This document shows, one piece after another, positions 11,482-30,881 of a stretch of DNA of 64,000 nucleotides. The stretch is from Zeus faber. Taxonomy: Eukaryota; Chordata; Actinopteri; Zeiformes; Zeidae. Position 1 is the stretch's first letter, and each line of letters begins with the position of its first letter. A model generated the notes under the pieces. That model searched no databases. It was not told where the DNA came from and saw nothing but the letters and a program-made list of their open reading frames with translations. The stretch lies in NCBI GenBank assembly GCA_960531495.1, contig OY482851.1:25964533-26028532 (forward strand), in the 5' to 3' direction. The position numbers were made by a program, and so were the translations under genes.

Positions 11482-13523
11482 TTTATTAGTGTTTTATGAA
11501 GTCTGCATAATATGCCACACGCCTGAGAAGCTTATGGTCAGAAAAAGAACTGCTCTATCAATATCGCCCTCTACTGGTAAAACAACTGCGACATCTACTG
11601 TACTGACTGCTTTGCAAAAAATAAAAAATAAAATAAAAAAAAAATAAAAGTAAAAATAAAAGATTACTGTTAAATACACACATACTGTACTACTGTTATG
11701 TATATGTACTTCTGGTCCACGTCAGATTGGTACTGTATTTTTTCACATTCATATGTTGTAGGCCAAAGATAAAAACACTGTAACACTGGACCCTTTTAAC
11801 ACATGGTTCAGTTCCCCAAATCCAAACTCACTAGGTGCACTTAAAGTACAATCACTAGTGCCGTAAGGTAAACACATTTACATCAAAAAGGAGTAGGGAT
11901 GGAGAAGAAAAAAAAAAAAAGGGGGGGCGGGGGGCGGACATTTAAAAACCTTGCAACAGCCACATAATGACAAAAATGGCAGACTGCAAGCTTGTAGGTT
12001 TTGTACATGGGGGATATTTTATAGACGGGAACAAATACACATTAACACAGAATGTCTCAGTGTGCAGGCTTGTTCGGTCTTCCTTTCCGATGTAAGAAAC
12101 TGGAATACTGCCATGTTTGTGTAACATTTTGAAAGCCAATTTTTTACTGGTTGACCTTTAGCTGTAAAGATAAGCACCAAAAGGCTTCCAAAAGTAATCG
12201 ATAAGGGTTTAAGAATGCAAGGATATAAATGCCGTTTACTCTGATTTTACAACATGCCTCTGGAATCGTTCAAACCGTTGCAGGGAAGAAAAAAAAAAAA
12301 AAAAAAGCCTTTCAGTTGCTTCATGTACTTTAAATGCACCAGATTTCTTTGGATACAGTAAAAGGAAAAAAAAGAAAAGAAAAACGGGCTACGTCTTGTA
12401 GGGCAGTGATTATCATACCAAAACAAAAGGGCTCCGATTGGAAATGGATTCAAGCTGAATCTTCTGATGGGTAAAAACAGAGGAATGATCCATGCTTTCC
12501 ATGTCTTTAAAAACAGCTGTGGTCTTTAAAATATTACTTTAAGAAAAAGTGAACGACAGAAAACTTTAAGTATATTTATATATAAAAATACATGAGAATA
12601 CAAAAAAGTAGCAAAAGAAAGGGGATATAGGCTAAAACAATACAAGATGAAATTAATTGATACCTTCAACTTCTCATGGTGAGACTTTTTTTTTTTTTTG
12701 TACGTTTTTCATTTATTATCACTTCACCCTGCAGAGCTCTACAACTCCCAGTGTCATGTCAAAAAAGAACAACGAAAAGCTTTGCCTAACAGCTGATATT
12801 CTCTGGTCCCTGCCCAGTACACCCGGCAAACCTGGACCATATTTCAACAGCTTCATGCCAGGTGTTCTTTTTAGGGAGGGTGCAAATCCAATATACCAAG
12901 GACACATTTGGGTGCCATATAATGACAAATATTTAAACTACAGCCAGACTGAGTTTGTTTAGGGTTTGTCTCTTATTTTACTAACATTCCTATTTGTCCG
13001 TTAAGATGTGTGTCTTACAACGACACACATCAAGAGTTAAAAACAAACAAAAAAGAACAAAAAAAAGAGAGAAGGGGGGCCATTCAGGCATAGAGTGAAG
13101 TAAAATCAGCAAATTTAATAAACACATAATGGTGTTTCCCCTCAGGGGAGAACAGCCACCAAAGGCCATCGTTTCTCAACCAAGCCAACTCCCTCCTGAA
13201 TAGAGATGGGTCCAAGATTCCCAGAGAAAAGTAAACTTAGGTTCAGAACAATAGTTGGGAGGGGCGGGGGTCATTTTAGTATTCAAGCTTGTGTTACTTA
13301 TACAAGCATATTCCAATACTGAAGAAACTATTGACATATTTTTGGTATTTTCCCTGGCTTCCTGGACTAAAAACCAATATACATTTCATTTGTACCACAA
13401 ATAGATCTAAAATTAAGGATTTGGGGAAAAGCAATTTAACAAGGTGCATGACTTAGATGGGTAACAAAGTGCCAAATTCTATACTGAAAGTCTGTATGTA
13501 GGAATTTAAGTGTGTGCAAGTGC

Positions 13524-13619
<96 letters not shown>

Positions 13620-13771
13620 TTCAAACTGGGACGTGGAACTGAGCCACAAATACTATGACAATGTTACAGAAATTCATTCTGTGGGGTTTCTTTTTTTCAT
13701 GATGGGAATCACAAGTTTAGAATGTCATGATCTTTGTTATGGGCTGACGTTTTGGGTGGTTCCTTAGCCGT
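11482..13771 (-). other. Probable long 3' UTR of smad2
   Basis: From the smad2 stop at 13772 down to an AATAAA (TTTATT at 11482-11487) there is no gene-like frame. The stretch is AT-rich, with poly(A/T) runs and a long (AT)n tract at 13526-13614. Vertebrate smad2 transcripts have long 3' UTRs, so I infer that this is transcribed; the exact end is unknown. Confidence 0.45.
13526..13614. repeat. (AT)n microsatellite, about 44 units
   Basis: An uninterrupted AT dinucleotide run of roughly 88 bases, just downstream of the smad2 stop. It is self-complementary and would form a long hairpin if transcribed. Confidence 0.98.
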
Positions 13772-19470
<5,699 letters not shown>

Positions 19471-20559
19471 TCAGTTTGGGCCCTCGCTCTGGTGCCGCCC
19501 CTGTACTGACCCAAGGGTGACGGGGCAAAGGCCGGGGCAGGCAGGACGTGCACAGAACCGATGAGACACCTGGACAGAAAGTCAAATATATACATATAAA
19601 ATTACAACAGCACAGTATAGTCTAGTATAAACTCTAATATTCACAGAGTTGGGTTAGTACTATAGTTCTAAGAATAAAAACAATTGCAATATGCAATTAA
19701 ACTAAGACATGAACAAAAATAGAAAAGATTGCAATACAGTATATCAAAAAAATTAACTAAACGGCTTAAAATGACAGTACACAATACATCAAATAAATAA
19801 CCCAAAAATCCAATTTATAATGAACCTAAAATGTGCTGCTCGGAGGACACACGGCTAACGCACATTGCTTTAATAATACCTCACCTTTTAAATCCATACA
19901 ATATAATCAACTTAAAAGCGGTGACAAAGCTTTACATGCGTATCGTAGTCATTCTATAGAGGCTTCTCTCTCTAACTAGGCCGGCTAGCGTTAGCCTACA
20001 CGGGCTAGCCACCGTTTGCCTACACAGGGTAGCTAGCAGGCTTGTTATCAACAATCCTTTTGTTGTGATCTGCGGAAAAAGCTCCTCTGCGCAACAAGCA
20101 ACCCGCGCTACTTTGCTCACGAACATTAACCAATCAAACAAGTATACGATATCTGCTTATTTTCACATTCATTGTCGTACTGAAATATAAATGTTTATAA
20201 CTCAATAAAATGAATGCACTCCACCGAACTGTTCCAAACTGAGCCGCGTCTCGGCTAACTGGCTAGCCAGCTAGCCAGTTAGGCGAGCTAGGTCGCTCGT
20301 CCACACAACAAAACAACACGTATCAAAGTCGAGGAAAACTATCGAAATCCTTGTCATAGTTACCCTCAAATTGCGTCAACCGAGCTCCTCTTTTTGCAGA
20401 AACGAAAGGCGCCGCTTAACGAACGCTCGAACGGCTTGAAAACGTCTTAATTCCTTTGAACAGCGGCCGCTGCCTCGAACAGGGGGGGGTTGACGGCTCT
20501 TCTCAACTTGCTACTAAAGCTACCGAGGCTAGCTAGGTGACGCTAGGTTGGCCGGGAGC

Positions 20560-20968
20560 GCGTCAGACAGACGTGCTGGCTGGGTACAAACTCTAGGTCC
20601 CGCCTTTCGGAATTCTGATTGGACAGCTGCAAGTAGCGCCATGGTGGAGAACGCAAGTGATTGGTTGATTTCGTGCGACTTCTTGATTGTTTATTTGGCG
20701 GCATGTGGAAACGGAGCAAACGCTTAGACTTCGCCTCTCTGACGTTCACGCCCTTCCGGTCCCGTTGACGGTCTTAGACCAATCAACACGTTCATCATCC
20801 GATTAATTCGTTGAAACGGACACTTATTTGGCCAATCCATCAGCCACGCCCCCTAATTACGACCGGACTATTTAATGGATGATTTGTTAATTGGAGGGCT
20901 CGCGCGGCGATCGCTCCACCTGCAGGTTAAAACGCGGCGCGGCGGCGCGGCTCCCCAGGTCCGAGGCC
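20560..20968. promoter_or_regulatory. Divergent promoter region between smad2 and the LDLR-family gene
   Basis: The two genes point away from each other. The spacer carries four CCAAT boxes: reversed (ATTGG) at 20618-20622 and 20660-20664, forward at 20779-20783 and 20832-20836. GC-rich, CpG-dense flanks (20.2-20.55 kb and 20.9-21.05 kb) lie on both sides. A TATTTAA sits at 20869. I infer a shared or closely spaced bidirectional promoter. Confidence 0.55.
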
Positions 20969-23900
20969 ATGGCTGCCGGTGTGCTGCTCTGCGTGCTGTC
21001 CCTAACGCTAACGCTGTCCGCGGGGCTGACGCCAGGTGAGGCCGCTCCGCCGGGGTCACGGCGAGCACGTGTTTTGCCGAACTGTGGTCGTGTGATTATT
21101 ATTATTATTATTATTATTTTTTTTTTGGATGAGCGCGGTGGAAGGTGATGACGTCCCGTTCATTCCCAGATGAGGTTCGATGTGGCGTGTGTAGCCGCTC
21201 GGAAATGTCGCTTTAATTTTTATTTTGCGGGAGAGGGGGACAATCCCGTAAGCACTCAAAAGCCCCATAGAATGAGAAGTTGTTTTCTTTATTTTGGGTA
21301 AAAAAAACAAAAAACGAAAATCCTGTCGCTCCTCCTTGCTGACTCCTCCTCCTCCTCCCCCTCCTCCTCCTCCGCCGGTGCCCCAGGTGAGTCCCCGCGC
21401 TGCGGCCTGGGATCCCGACTCTGCGCCGACGGCTCAGAGTGCGTCAGCTTCCGCCACGTGTGCGACGGGGAGGCCGACTGCAGGGACGGCTCGGACGAGG
21501 AGGACTGTGCCGTCGGCTGCACCAAAGGTAACGCACCCGCTGGATTGGTGTCGGAGTTGGGGCCACGGGCGCGAATGGGGTGGCAAATCTAAGGCTCGCC
21601 GTCCGTGGATGGGGTCCAATCCGGATGATGTGTGTACACCTGTATACGGAACGGGGGGGGGGGGGGGGGGAGTCACAAACTGTTCAATAAGATAGTGTAG
21701 TTGTTTTCAAGGAAATATTAGAGAAATATGAATTAAGCTCTATGTAAGTCACCAGGTAATAAAATAAGCCATTATTTAAAGGAAACGCTTTGTGGTAGCT
21801 GAAACGTGAGAGCAGGTTAGAGAATCATCTCGAATGCTTGACTCAGACTTTATCAACCCCCAAAGGAATCTCTCCAGTGGTCACAGTGAGTACAATTGAG
21901 CAAAAAGTAATCCATCCCGGCCGCTCCGGCCCGAGCCGAGCGACTCCCTCGGGGTTGGGCGGGGGCGGTAAAGGCGCCAGTTCCACCAAACGGGTGGAAG
22001 ATGGTCACGTTCAAAACCATACAGACCTGCGCTTTAAAATATTTATTTGGCGAGTGCGAAGATTGAGGTTTAAGTGGCAGCGCTTATGTTGGCTTAAACG
22101 GCTAGGTTTCCATGCCATCCATGCGTAACTCAAACTGCTGTTCTGTAACCCTACAGGAATTAAATGGTGGCGGCTGTTGGGGATGGTTGGAACTGTTTAA
22201 GAACTATAATTAAGACAAAGGTCGTTTGAGATTAGGGTTACATCCCACCCCAGTGCTGGGGTCGGTTGGAACCTTGGCGCGCATTGTATTTGACATCAGG
22301 TCATTGATCTGTGAGGTTATATGGTTGAACGTAGACAAATGAGGGCCCATTACTTGATACCATACTTTACCCATAACTTCAGAATTCAGACCCAAAAGCT
22401 TTTTTAGTTATGGATGCTACAACGATCTCTAGTCTTTACTATGTAGTTTCTGTTTCGGCTTACTGAAGTGCTCTGACGCCCCAAACAGAGCAGTTCCAGT
22501 GCGCCCACGGTAAGAAGTGCATCGCCCTGGACCAGGTGTGTGACGGCCTTTCCCAGTGCCAGGACCACTCTGATGAGCTGCGCTGTTCGGAGGAGGCGGA
22601 GGACTGCGCTCACCAGTGCAAGGACATGAGCCGCTGCCTGCCGCAGAGCTTCCTGTGTGACGGGGAAGAGGACTGCATGGACGGCAGTGACGAAGAAAAC
22701 TGTGGTATTTTTCTGTCTAAAACATTTGTGTTGGTGGGGAATGGTAAACTCACGTTGCCTCCTTGAATTTGCTGGTACATCGGCACTTTATGCTGTGTTT
22801 TAGGATAGTTATGACAAGTACTTTTACTTGAAGTACATTTAAGGGCAAAATGGTTGTATACTTAAGTAGAAATATCAATGTTGTACTTGGAATAAAGTAA
22901 TGTCTGTATTTGTACTCTTTACGGAAATAAAAGGGCTGACTACTCCCTCCACCGCCCTCAATAGGAGGAATGTATGTTCCTCCATCAAGGCTCCCCATCA
23001 CCTTTCAAAACATTGACTCAGCTAACTGGATATTTCTTTGATATTGGCCTAAATCCTTAGTTTGTTCACTTTCCTCCGTTATGTCAGAAGATGGGGAAGA
23101 AGACTACAGCGGACTTCCAGCCGCTACGACCCCAGTGCCCTCTGGCCACCACCATCACCTCGGCTCCACTCCCCTCAACCCCATCAAGTGCTCTCTGGGT
23201 GCCAGACCCTGCAGCGACAACACAGACTGTGTCCTGTACAGCCATGTCTGTGATGGAGAAGTCGACTGCAAAGATGGCTCTGATGAGGAGGACTGCGAAT
23301 CTGAATGTGAAAACGGTGAAGAATTGGCCTAACATTTAACTTTTCGATGCGACATGACTTTGCTTGATTACATTTTCTACTGCAGAGAAATTACCTTCCT
23401 TCAAAGTATGTCTAGGAATGTACTACTGGTAGCGTATATGAGATCGACGCAACTGCTTCATATCAGGTCAAATTTAACAAAATGGTGACCTATGTAAACT
23501 GAATGGCACACTATAGTTGTGGCTGTGGAAATCAGTGAGATGTATAATTTACAAATGTGGAATAAGTTGGTTAATGGCTTGATAAAGTATGACACTTCAC
23601 ATCGGCATCTATAAGCACAACAGTGCATAGCATGTAATAACATTTGATTGTCCTGCCATTCCAAAAAGATGAAATCTCTTAAGTGTTAAGTTGATACCTG
23701 AAATTTAATGTTGCTCATTATTTTAACTTAATTTGGTCAGCGTTATTTAAGGCAGGAATTCATCTAGCATAGTATCCGTCATTAAAAAAAAAAATGAACA
23801 TTTGTAGCTGTGGCAGGATGAGCCTTGGTGTACATCATTTTTTACTTACATTTTGCTTAAGAACCCAATAAGAATTTTCTTATGCAAGCTATTTTAAAAT

Positions 23901-26900
23901 GCATTATACATTGTTTTCCATCTGGCTGTCTGCCAGTCACCCTGACTCATGGGATGTTTCTCTCAGGTCAGTTCCAGTGCGCCCACGGTAAGAAGTGCAT
24001 AGACCAGGACCAGGTGTGCGACGGCCTTCCCCAGTGCCAGGACCGCTCTGATGAGCTGGAGTGTTCGGCGCGAACAGAGGGCTGCGCTCACCAGTGTGAC
24101 GACAAGAGCCGCTGTCTGCCAAAGAGCTTCCTGTGTGACGGCGAGAAGGACTGCATGGACGGCAGCGACGAAGCAAACTGTGGTACGCGATCTAACTAAA
24201 TGGAGGCATGTGTCATGGCTGGATTCAAGCTCTGGTTGACGTTAGAATGGGTTTAGCTAATGTCCTAGTGTGGGTCTAATGATTCAGTTGCAGGAAACTG
24301 CCGTTAAATTAATCACTATTGTAGAATAAATCTGGTGTGGGTGCATATTCCCCTCAGTATCTAGTCAGCAGTATGGCTGTGCATAGACAGTATTACTGCA
24401 TGACGCCATACAACATTTTGCGTCATTCAGTACAAGATGAGGTGAAGGCGATTCCTTTGCGGGGGCCGCCTTCAAGCAGTCTGTTTCACTAGGTGTATCA
24501 CTTGGTTGGGGTTTTGAAATTTCTGTACCAAGATGAGGTACATAAATATATAATTACTTGGTTCACAGAATATGACGGGCATAATGGTGAAGCGCTGATG
24601 ACTTACCTGTGAATTTTTTGATTATACAAAGACTTTCAGGATTTGAAGTGAAATGGCATAGTTCCCCATTGAAAGGGTTCCCAAACTACTTTCCCCCCTG
24701 CAGCGGACAATGAGTGCAGTACCAGTGAGTTTAAATGTAGTAGTGGTCAGTGTGTGTCGGCCAGCATGCGCTGCGATGGCCACCCGGACTGCTGGGACCG
24801 CTCGGACGAGCGCAGCTGCACCAAGCCTTCGGCGTGTGTGACCAAGCAGCGCTGCCCCCAGAGCAAAGAGTGTCTGGTGCCAGAATGGATCTGCGACGGA
24901 GAAAAGGACTGTAAAGATGGCACTGATGAGAAGGTGGGGCCAAAGGGAATTCCTCCAAACATTGTTAGGCTATTTTAATATGCACCAGTGTTAGTTTTGC
25001 AGTGTGATGGCAATTGAATGCACTTGCTTTGTCAAGTGCAAACTATGCAATTAAAGTTCCGTGGGAAATCATGCATAGCTGTTTTAAGCAATGCAGTGTC
25101 ATGGAAGTTGAAAATGATTGCAGTGGGAATCAATCAGATGGTTCAATTTGAACCTCATTTGATTATTTTAATGTGGGATTTTATTTTATTTGGCATTGTC
25201 ACTCATTTGCCAAATGTAACTATATATTTTCCACAAACCAAGCCTACAGCAGTGTCTCTTGGTTAAGTTTTTAATCAATCAATTTGTTGGGTATGTAGGC
25301 GAAAACAAGGAATCAAAGCCTGTATTGGTGTATATGCAGAAAATCAAATGGACACACTACATTGGAAATGTTGTCCAGATTGTTTATACTATACAGGTGA
25401 GTCTAAACTCACCAATAGAGTATTGCTGAAATGAACAATGTGCATGTAGCATGTACTAAATATGCCATATTAAAGATATGGCCAGATGCATGAAGGCAAT
25501 AGAAATTTGTCATAGAATTGGGTGTTAAGAGTTGCAAGAACATCGCTGTACAGTTTTACTTTACTGTCCCGTATGGAATCATAAACTTGCAGGGCAATTT
25601 GCTTGTGCTTGTTTCAGTTATCACATTTAAGGTTACTCATAATTTAAATTGAAGGTACAGCAATGTACTCTTGTCTTTGGAGTTTAAGAAAACCATTGCT
25701 TTTTCAGGATTGCCCTGTAGCGCAATCAAAGTGTGAGGAATTCCAGTGGTCCTGCGCCTCAAAGACAAAGTGCATTCCCACTGCCTGGAAGTGTGACGGC
25801 ACCCAAGACTGTGATGACGGCAGCGATGAATCTGAGTGTAAACTATGTTCTTTACTTAAAAGATAAACGCAACAGTGAATAAGTGAAGTGCTTATGCGCT
25901 TATATATTACATCGTCATTTGTCTTTCAAATTAAAGTAGGTTCTGTACCCGGACAGTGCCGTGTGCGTTAAAGAAAAAAAAAAACTGTCCAGAACTTGTT
26001 TGCTTTGTGTTAAACAGCTACATAGATTTCATACATTTCTGAGGTAGTATTCATAGTTCGGTTTGTGTGCTGCTACTACCCAGGTGGCACGTCCGCATGT
26101 CCTCCTCACCAGTTTCAGTGCGGCAGTCAGGAGTGCTTGGCTACGACCCTTGTGTGCAATGGAATGACAAACTGTGCTGACGGCTCAGATGAGGGGGGCA
26201 GCTGTCAGTCCAAATGCCCAGACCAGGACGCAGCCCGCTGCTCCCAGACCTGCTACAGCACACCACAGGGGACCGTGAGCACCATACCTAAAATGGCTTT
26301 CTTTTCACAGCACACATTCAGAACCTAGATTTACAGAGGCTGTCCTTTGACGTCGCTCTCTTGGACACTTGATTGCTTTTGGCCAGGGCTCAGTGTTTCT
26401 GAAACTCGTCGCTAAAATAATGGTTATTTTTAATGTATTCGTGATGTTGCTGCCCGTACTTATTCTTGGTGTCTTTGGGCTGAGTGTAGAGGTGTGGCTG
26501 TGCGATGGGGTTCAAGCTCGCGGCGGATGGGACCACCTGTGTTGATGTTGACGAATGTGAAAGCCACAGCCCCAGAACGTGCAGTCACCTGTGCATAAAC
26601 ACTGTGGGCGCCTACCAGTGCCAGTGCCACCCAGGATACATCATGGAGTCTGATGGCCGTCACTGCAAGATCACTGGTAAGATGCGTGACTTGGGGCAGG
26701 TGCATACAATAGGATTTTCTTTCCCAGTTCCCAGGAGGCGGTTGGCCACATGCTCAAACTGTCAAAATAATTTCAACTGATCGGATGTTAGTATATTAAA
26801 GGAAAACGGCCCTGGTGGCTTGGCTCTTGCCTAAAAATGTTCTGCTTTGAAGTGCACTCCCACACTCTAATAGCTGCACAATGGCCTAATAGTCGGTTTC

Positions 26901-29900
26901 CGGCACTTTATATTCGCTTTAATCTGCCAGCATTGCCACAAATGTAACTTATGTAAATGCTACTGTTTTGTAAGTTTCCAATCTAATTGGACAAAGGAGA
27001 ACACTAACTTTTTCTTTAACTTAATTTCTCTCCAGGTGAGCCGTTTTTGTTGTCGTCGGTTCAAACGGATTTGTTCCTGTTTGGTCTGCGCAGCGGCAGT
27101 CTGGATGTGCTGCTGTCCACTGCCACAAAAGCCATTCTGTCACTGGACTATGACTGGAAGGAGGGGAAGGTGTTTTGGGCCAGCCTGGACTCGGAGAGCA
27201 TCAGGTGGTCGTCTCTGGACCAGAAGACAAAGGGCACTCTAATCAAAGGTCAGCGCAAAAACATTGAACGTTGTCAGTTTTAACATTGCGCTTTATAGGA
27301 TGGTTACAGCTAAAATCTGAAACTGGGATTTTTATTCAAATAACTGACTCATTTGTTTTCATTTAGCGTGTTCAGTTATTGATTTAATAATTTAGTTAAC
27401 ATGTAAATGTATTCTGGCCTTAAATTAGACCGTCTTAAACAGGACACATGAGCGTTGGGACAATTGGGTTTCCCCACCCAACTGCTTCTCAAAGGTAAAA
27501 TCTGCAACTTTTCCGTTAACTTTTCAAGCAGATTCTATTTTTATTCCCGTCAATAGGGGTCAGGGCAGATTCTGTCGCTGTGGACTGGCTCGGGAGGAAT
27601 CTGTACTGGATTGATGGGGTGAAGAGTCAAATTGTTGCCGTCAGACTCACTACTGCTGTCGTTAGAGTGCCTGACTACAGCATCATCCTGGATGAAGACT
27701 TGGACCAGCCACGCTCTCTGGCATTGCTGCCCCAAAAGGGGTCAGTGTTGTGCCACAGAGTTTGATAGTTTAGCGTTGACGTGCAGGTTCCTTTTTAATT
27801 ATGGAAGCTAACTGTTTATTTGAATGGAATTTGGAAGGTTCTCACATTCACTTTTTGGTAACGCCTTCACAATCCTATGACAAAAGCATTTTAAATAGTA
27901 AAACTGTTTCCAAAACAATCTCAAACATGGCTTTGCCTTTCATAAAATGTCAAGATTAATGTTTCTGGGGCCCTTGTACTAGGTTAATGTTCTGGACGGA
28001 GATTGGCAATGTAGCCAAGATCGAGCGCGCTGGGATGGATGGGTCAAAGCGTCAGGCGGTGGTGAACTCCAGTCTGGGCTGGCCTGGTGGGGTGGCTGTG
28101 GACACCATGTCGAACAGAATCTACTGGACGGATGAGAGGCTGAAGGCAATAGGATCCGCCACGCTGGATGGCGAGGACATCCAGGTAATACCACATGGCG
28201 GAGTCATAAAGTCACACTTGTGTTTAAAGCCAGAGATTTTGTCTTCTAACAAACGTATAAGACAGTGACATAATGTTAAAGTCTCATGGTAGGATTGGGC
28301 GATCGTGCAAAATTCTCATCGGTGATATGATTTTCTTTGGGATGGGTGGGGTTCCCATGCATAGAACATAATGTGGCAAATGCAGTTTCCCTGTTCCAGA
28401 AGGGCAGGATTTATTGACAAGTAAAGTATTTACACAGAACTAGTTTTTACTAAATTAAGTCCCAAAGCAAGGGGTGGTCCTGAGGGTGAGACATGTTTTT
28501 CAGGCGTGCTTTTAAGTGACTGGCTAGCAGATTGTCTAGGCAATCTATTCATGAGGAACGCCTCATGTGCCCAGAGCAGCAAAATACCTAGAACCGGTGC
28601 TGGGGGTCCGCATGCCTTTTTTTGAGCACCTGCCCCTAAAAGTTCCTGTATAGAACTGTAGAGGGGAAGTGAGACCTGATCACCAGTGGTTACTTGACAG
28701 CTCTGAGCAGAGAGGGATAGCCTCTTCTCTGTTCAGAACACTGAACTGCACATGCGGGATAGCCTCTTCTCTGTTCAGAACACTGAACTGCGCATGCACT
28801 CTCACTGCGTGAATTTTCCTGGCAGATGTAAAGTCATCAATGAGTCTATAGACAATTTAATCGTGACTCTGCCCAAGCCTCATTGTGAACCTTCTGACGC
28901 TTTGTAATCTTACACATGACTGAACAAGCAATGATGTAAGTCATAGCTACACATTTTTGTGACTGCTTCATAAAACTAAAAAAGCAGAATCAAGACTAAC
29001 TACAGATGTTAAAACTGGGTAATCATTGTGGGTAAAATGTTAAATCGGCATAACTGGTCTGACAATGCAGGTTCATAGATGACAATTGTATGAGTGCCTC
29101 TTCTCTACAGATTCTGCAGATGAAGGAGACTACCAACCCGTTTGCTCTGGCAGTGTTGGATGACTTGCTGTATTGGTCTGATGCGAAAAGACGTGTTGTC
29201 CAGGTTGCTAACAAAATCACAGGCAAGAACCATCAAGTTCTGCTCAAACGACAAAGACAACCATTTGCTGTCAAGGCAAGTATCATTTTTAAGGCATGTA
29301 GGTCAGTGGCAATTACAATGTTGTGTGCATCATTGGGAGTACTTGATACTAGAACTGAAGACATGTCAATTCATCTAACCATTTTAATGTTGCACTAGTG
29401 TTTGATTTATAGCAGCCTGCAATATTTAAACTTGAATTTAACTGGGTTGCAGATCCTTCACCCACTACTACAGATGGGCACAGAGAACCCATGTGAGAAG
29501 GCACGTTGTTCTCACCTGTGCGTCTTGGCTCCATCGCTTCAGGCCGTGTGCAAGTGTCCCTCTGGTCTGCTGCTGGCTGAAGATGGCCTAACCTGCTCCA
29601 AGCTGGTCAACTCTGCATTCCTGCTTTTACTTTCTCCCACCACTGTCACACAGGTCTTATAGTGTTTGGTTTTTTCCATCTTTATAGAACATGGTCACAC
29701 TAGCGATATAACAGTCTCAGAGTAGCAATACTACTCACTGCACATAAATTAAACAAAATTTCAAAGGGCAAATGCATGAGGTCCCAGCACATGCATTTGA
29801 TGTCGGAAGGTATTGCCACTATTTAGAGATGCATGAATGCTGTGTGTTTAGATCTATCTCCAGGCTCAACACACTGCAGCCGAGCTGAAAGGGTGGCCAG

Positions 29901-30839
29901 AGCACCTGGCCCTGCAGTTGACTAATGTCAATGAGGCAGCCATCTTGGACTACAGCGTGCGTGACCAGACCCTGTTCCTGACAGATCGTGGCACAACCTC
30001 ATTGGGGCTCTTCAAGTTGAACGACTCCAACCTGTCCTCTTGTGGGCAGCTCCTCAAACTCTTGGACAACGCAATCACTGCCATGGCCCTAGACTGGATA
30101 ACGCTCAATGTCTACTGGAGCAGCGTCAAACAGCCGTGGCTGCAGGTCACCTCCAGTACCGGCACCCACACGGCTGTTCTGATCAAGGAGGAAATTGGAA
30201 CTCTGGGGTCCATTGCCGTCCACCCACTAAGTGGAAGAGTTTGTTTTGCCAACCTAGGCCGACAGGGTACAGAAACCATGGCTACGGTAGAGTGTGCCAA
30301 CATGGATGGCACAAAGCGAGGAGTCCTGTGGAGGGATGCTGTGCAGCCCACATCACTGGTTTTCACCAGCAATGGGGAAGAAATTTATTGGGCAGATCCC
30401 AGTAAGAATTTAATTTTGTTGTCAAATGCAACAAACTGTGTACAATGTGTAATTAGATTGTGCTTCATATGTAAAAACGTTCTTTTTCAGGCTCGGGTGC
30501 CATTTACTCCATCCAGGTGGACGGTTCAGGATACAAAGAGTTTGAGGTTGGCAGTGGTGTTGTTGCCCTCACACTCAGTGACGACATGCTGCTCTGGCTG
30601 ACAGTCAATGGTAATGCAATGACTTTTGAACATGACATGTGCCACAACATCCACTGACATGAAATGTGGTGCCGTTTGAGGCGCTTCCACAGCTGGAAGC
30701 AGCTATGAGACTATTTTGAGGAATCGGAGGGAAATGTGACTAGTCACTTATATACTTTCTTGCAAATAAAATATTTGAACATACCAAAAACTGACAAGTT
30801 CAAAGCATGATAAAAACATTTTAAAACAAATGTTGCAGT

Positions 30840-30881
<42 letters not shown>

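Noticed and set aside
13436..13767. Frames made of repeated Tyr-Ile
   Set aside because: Direct translation of the (AT)n microsatellite.
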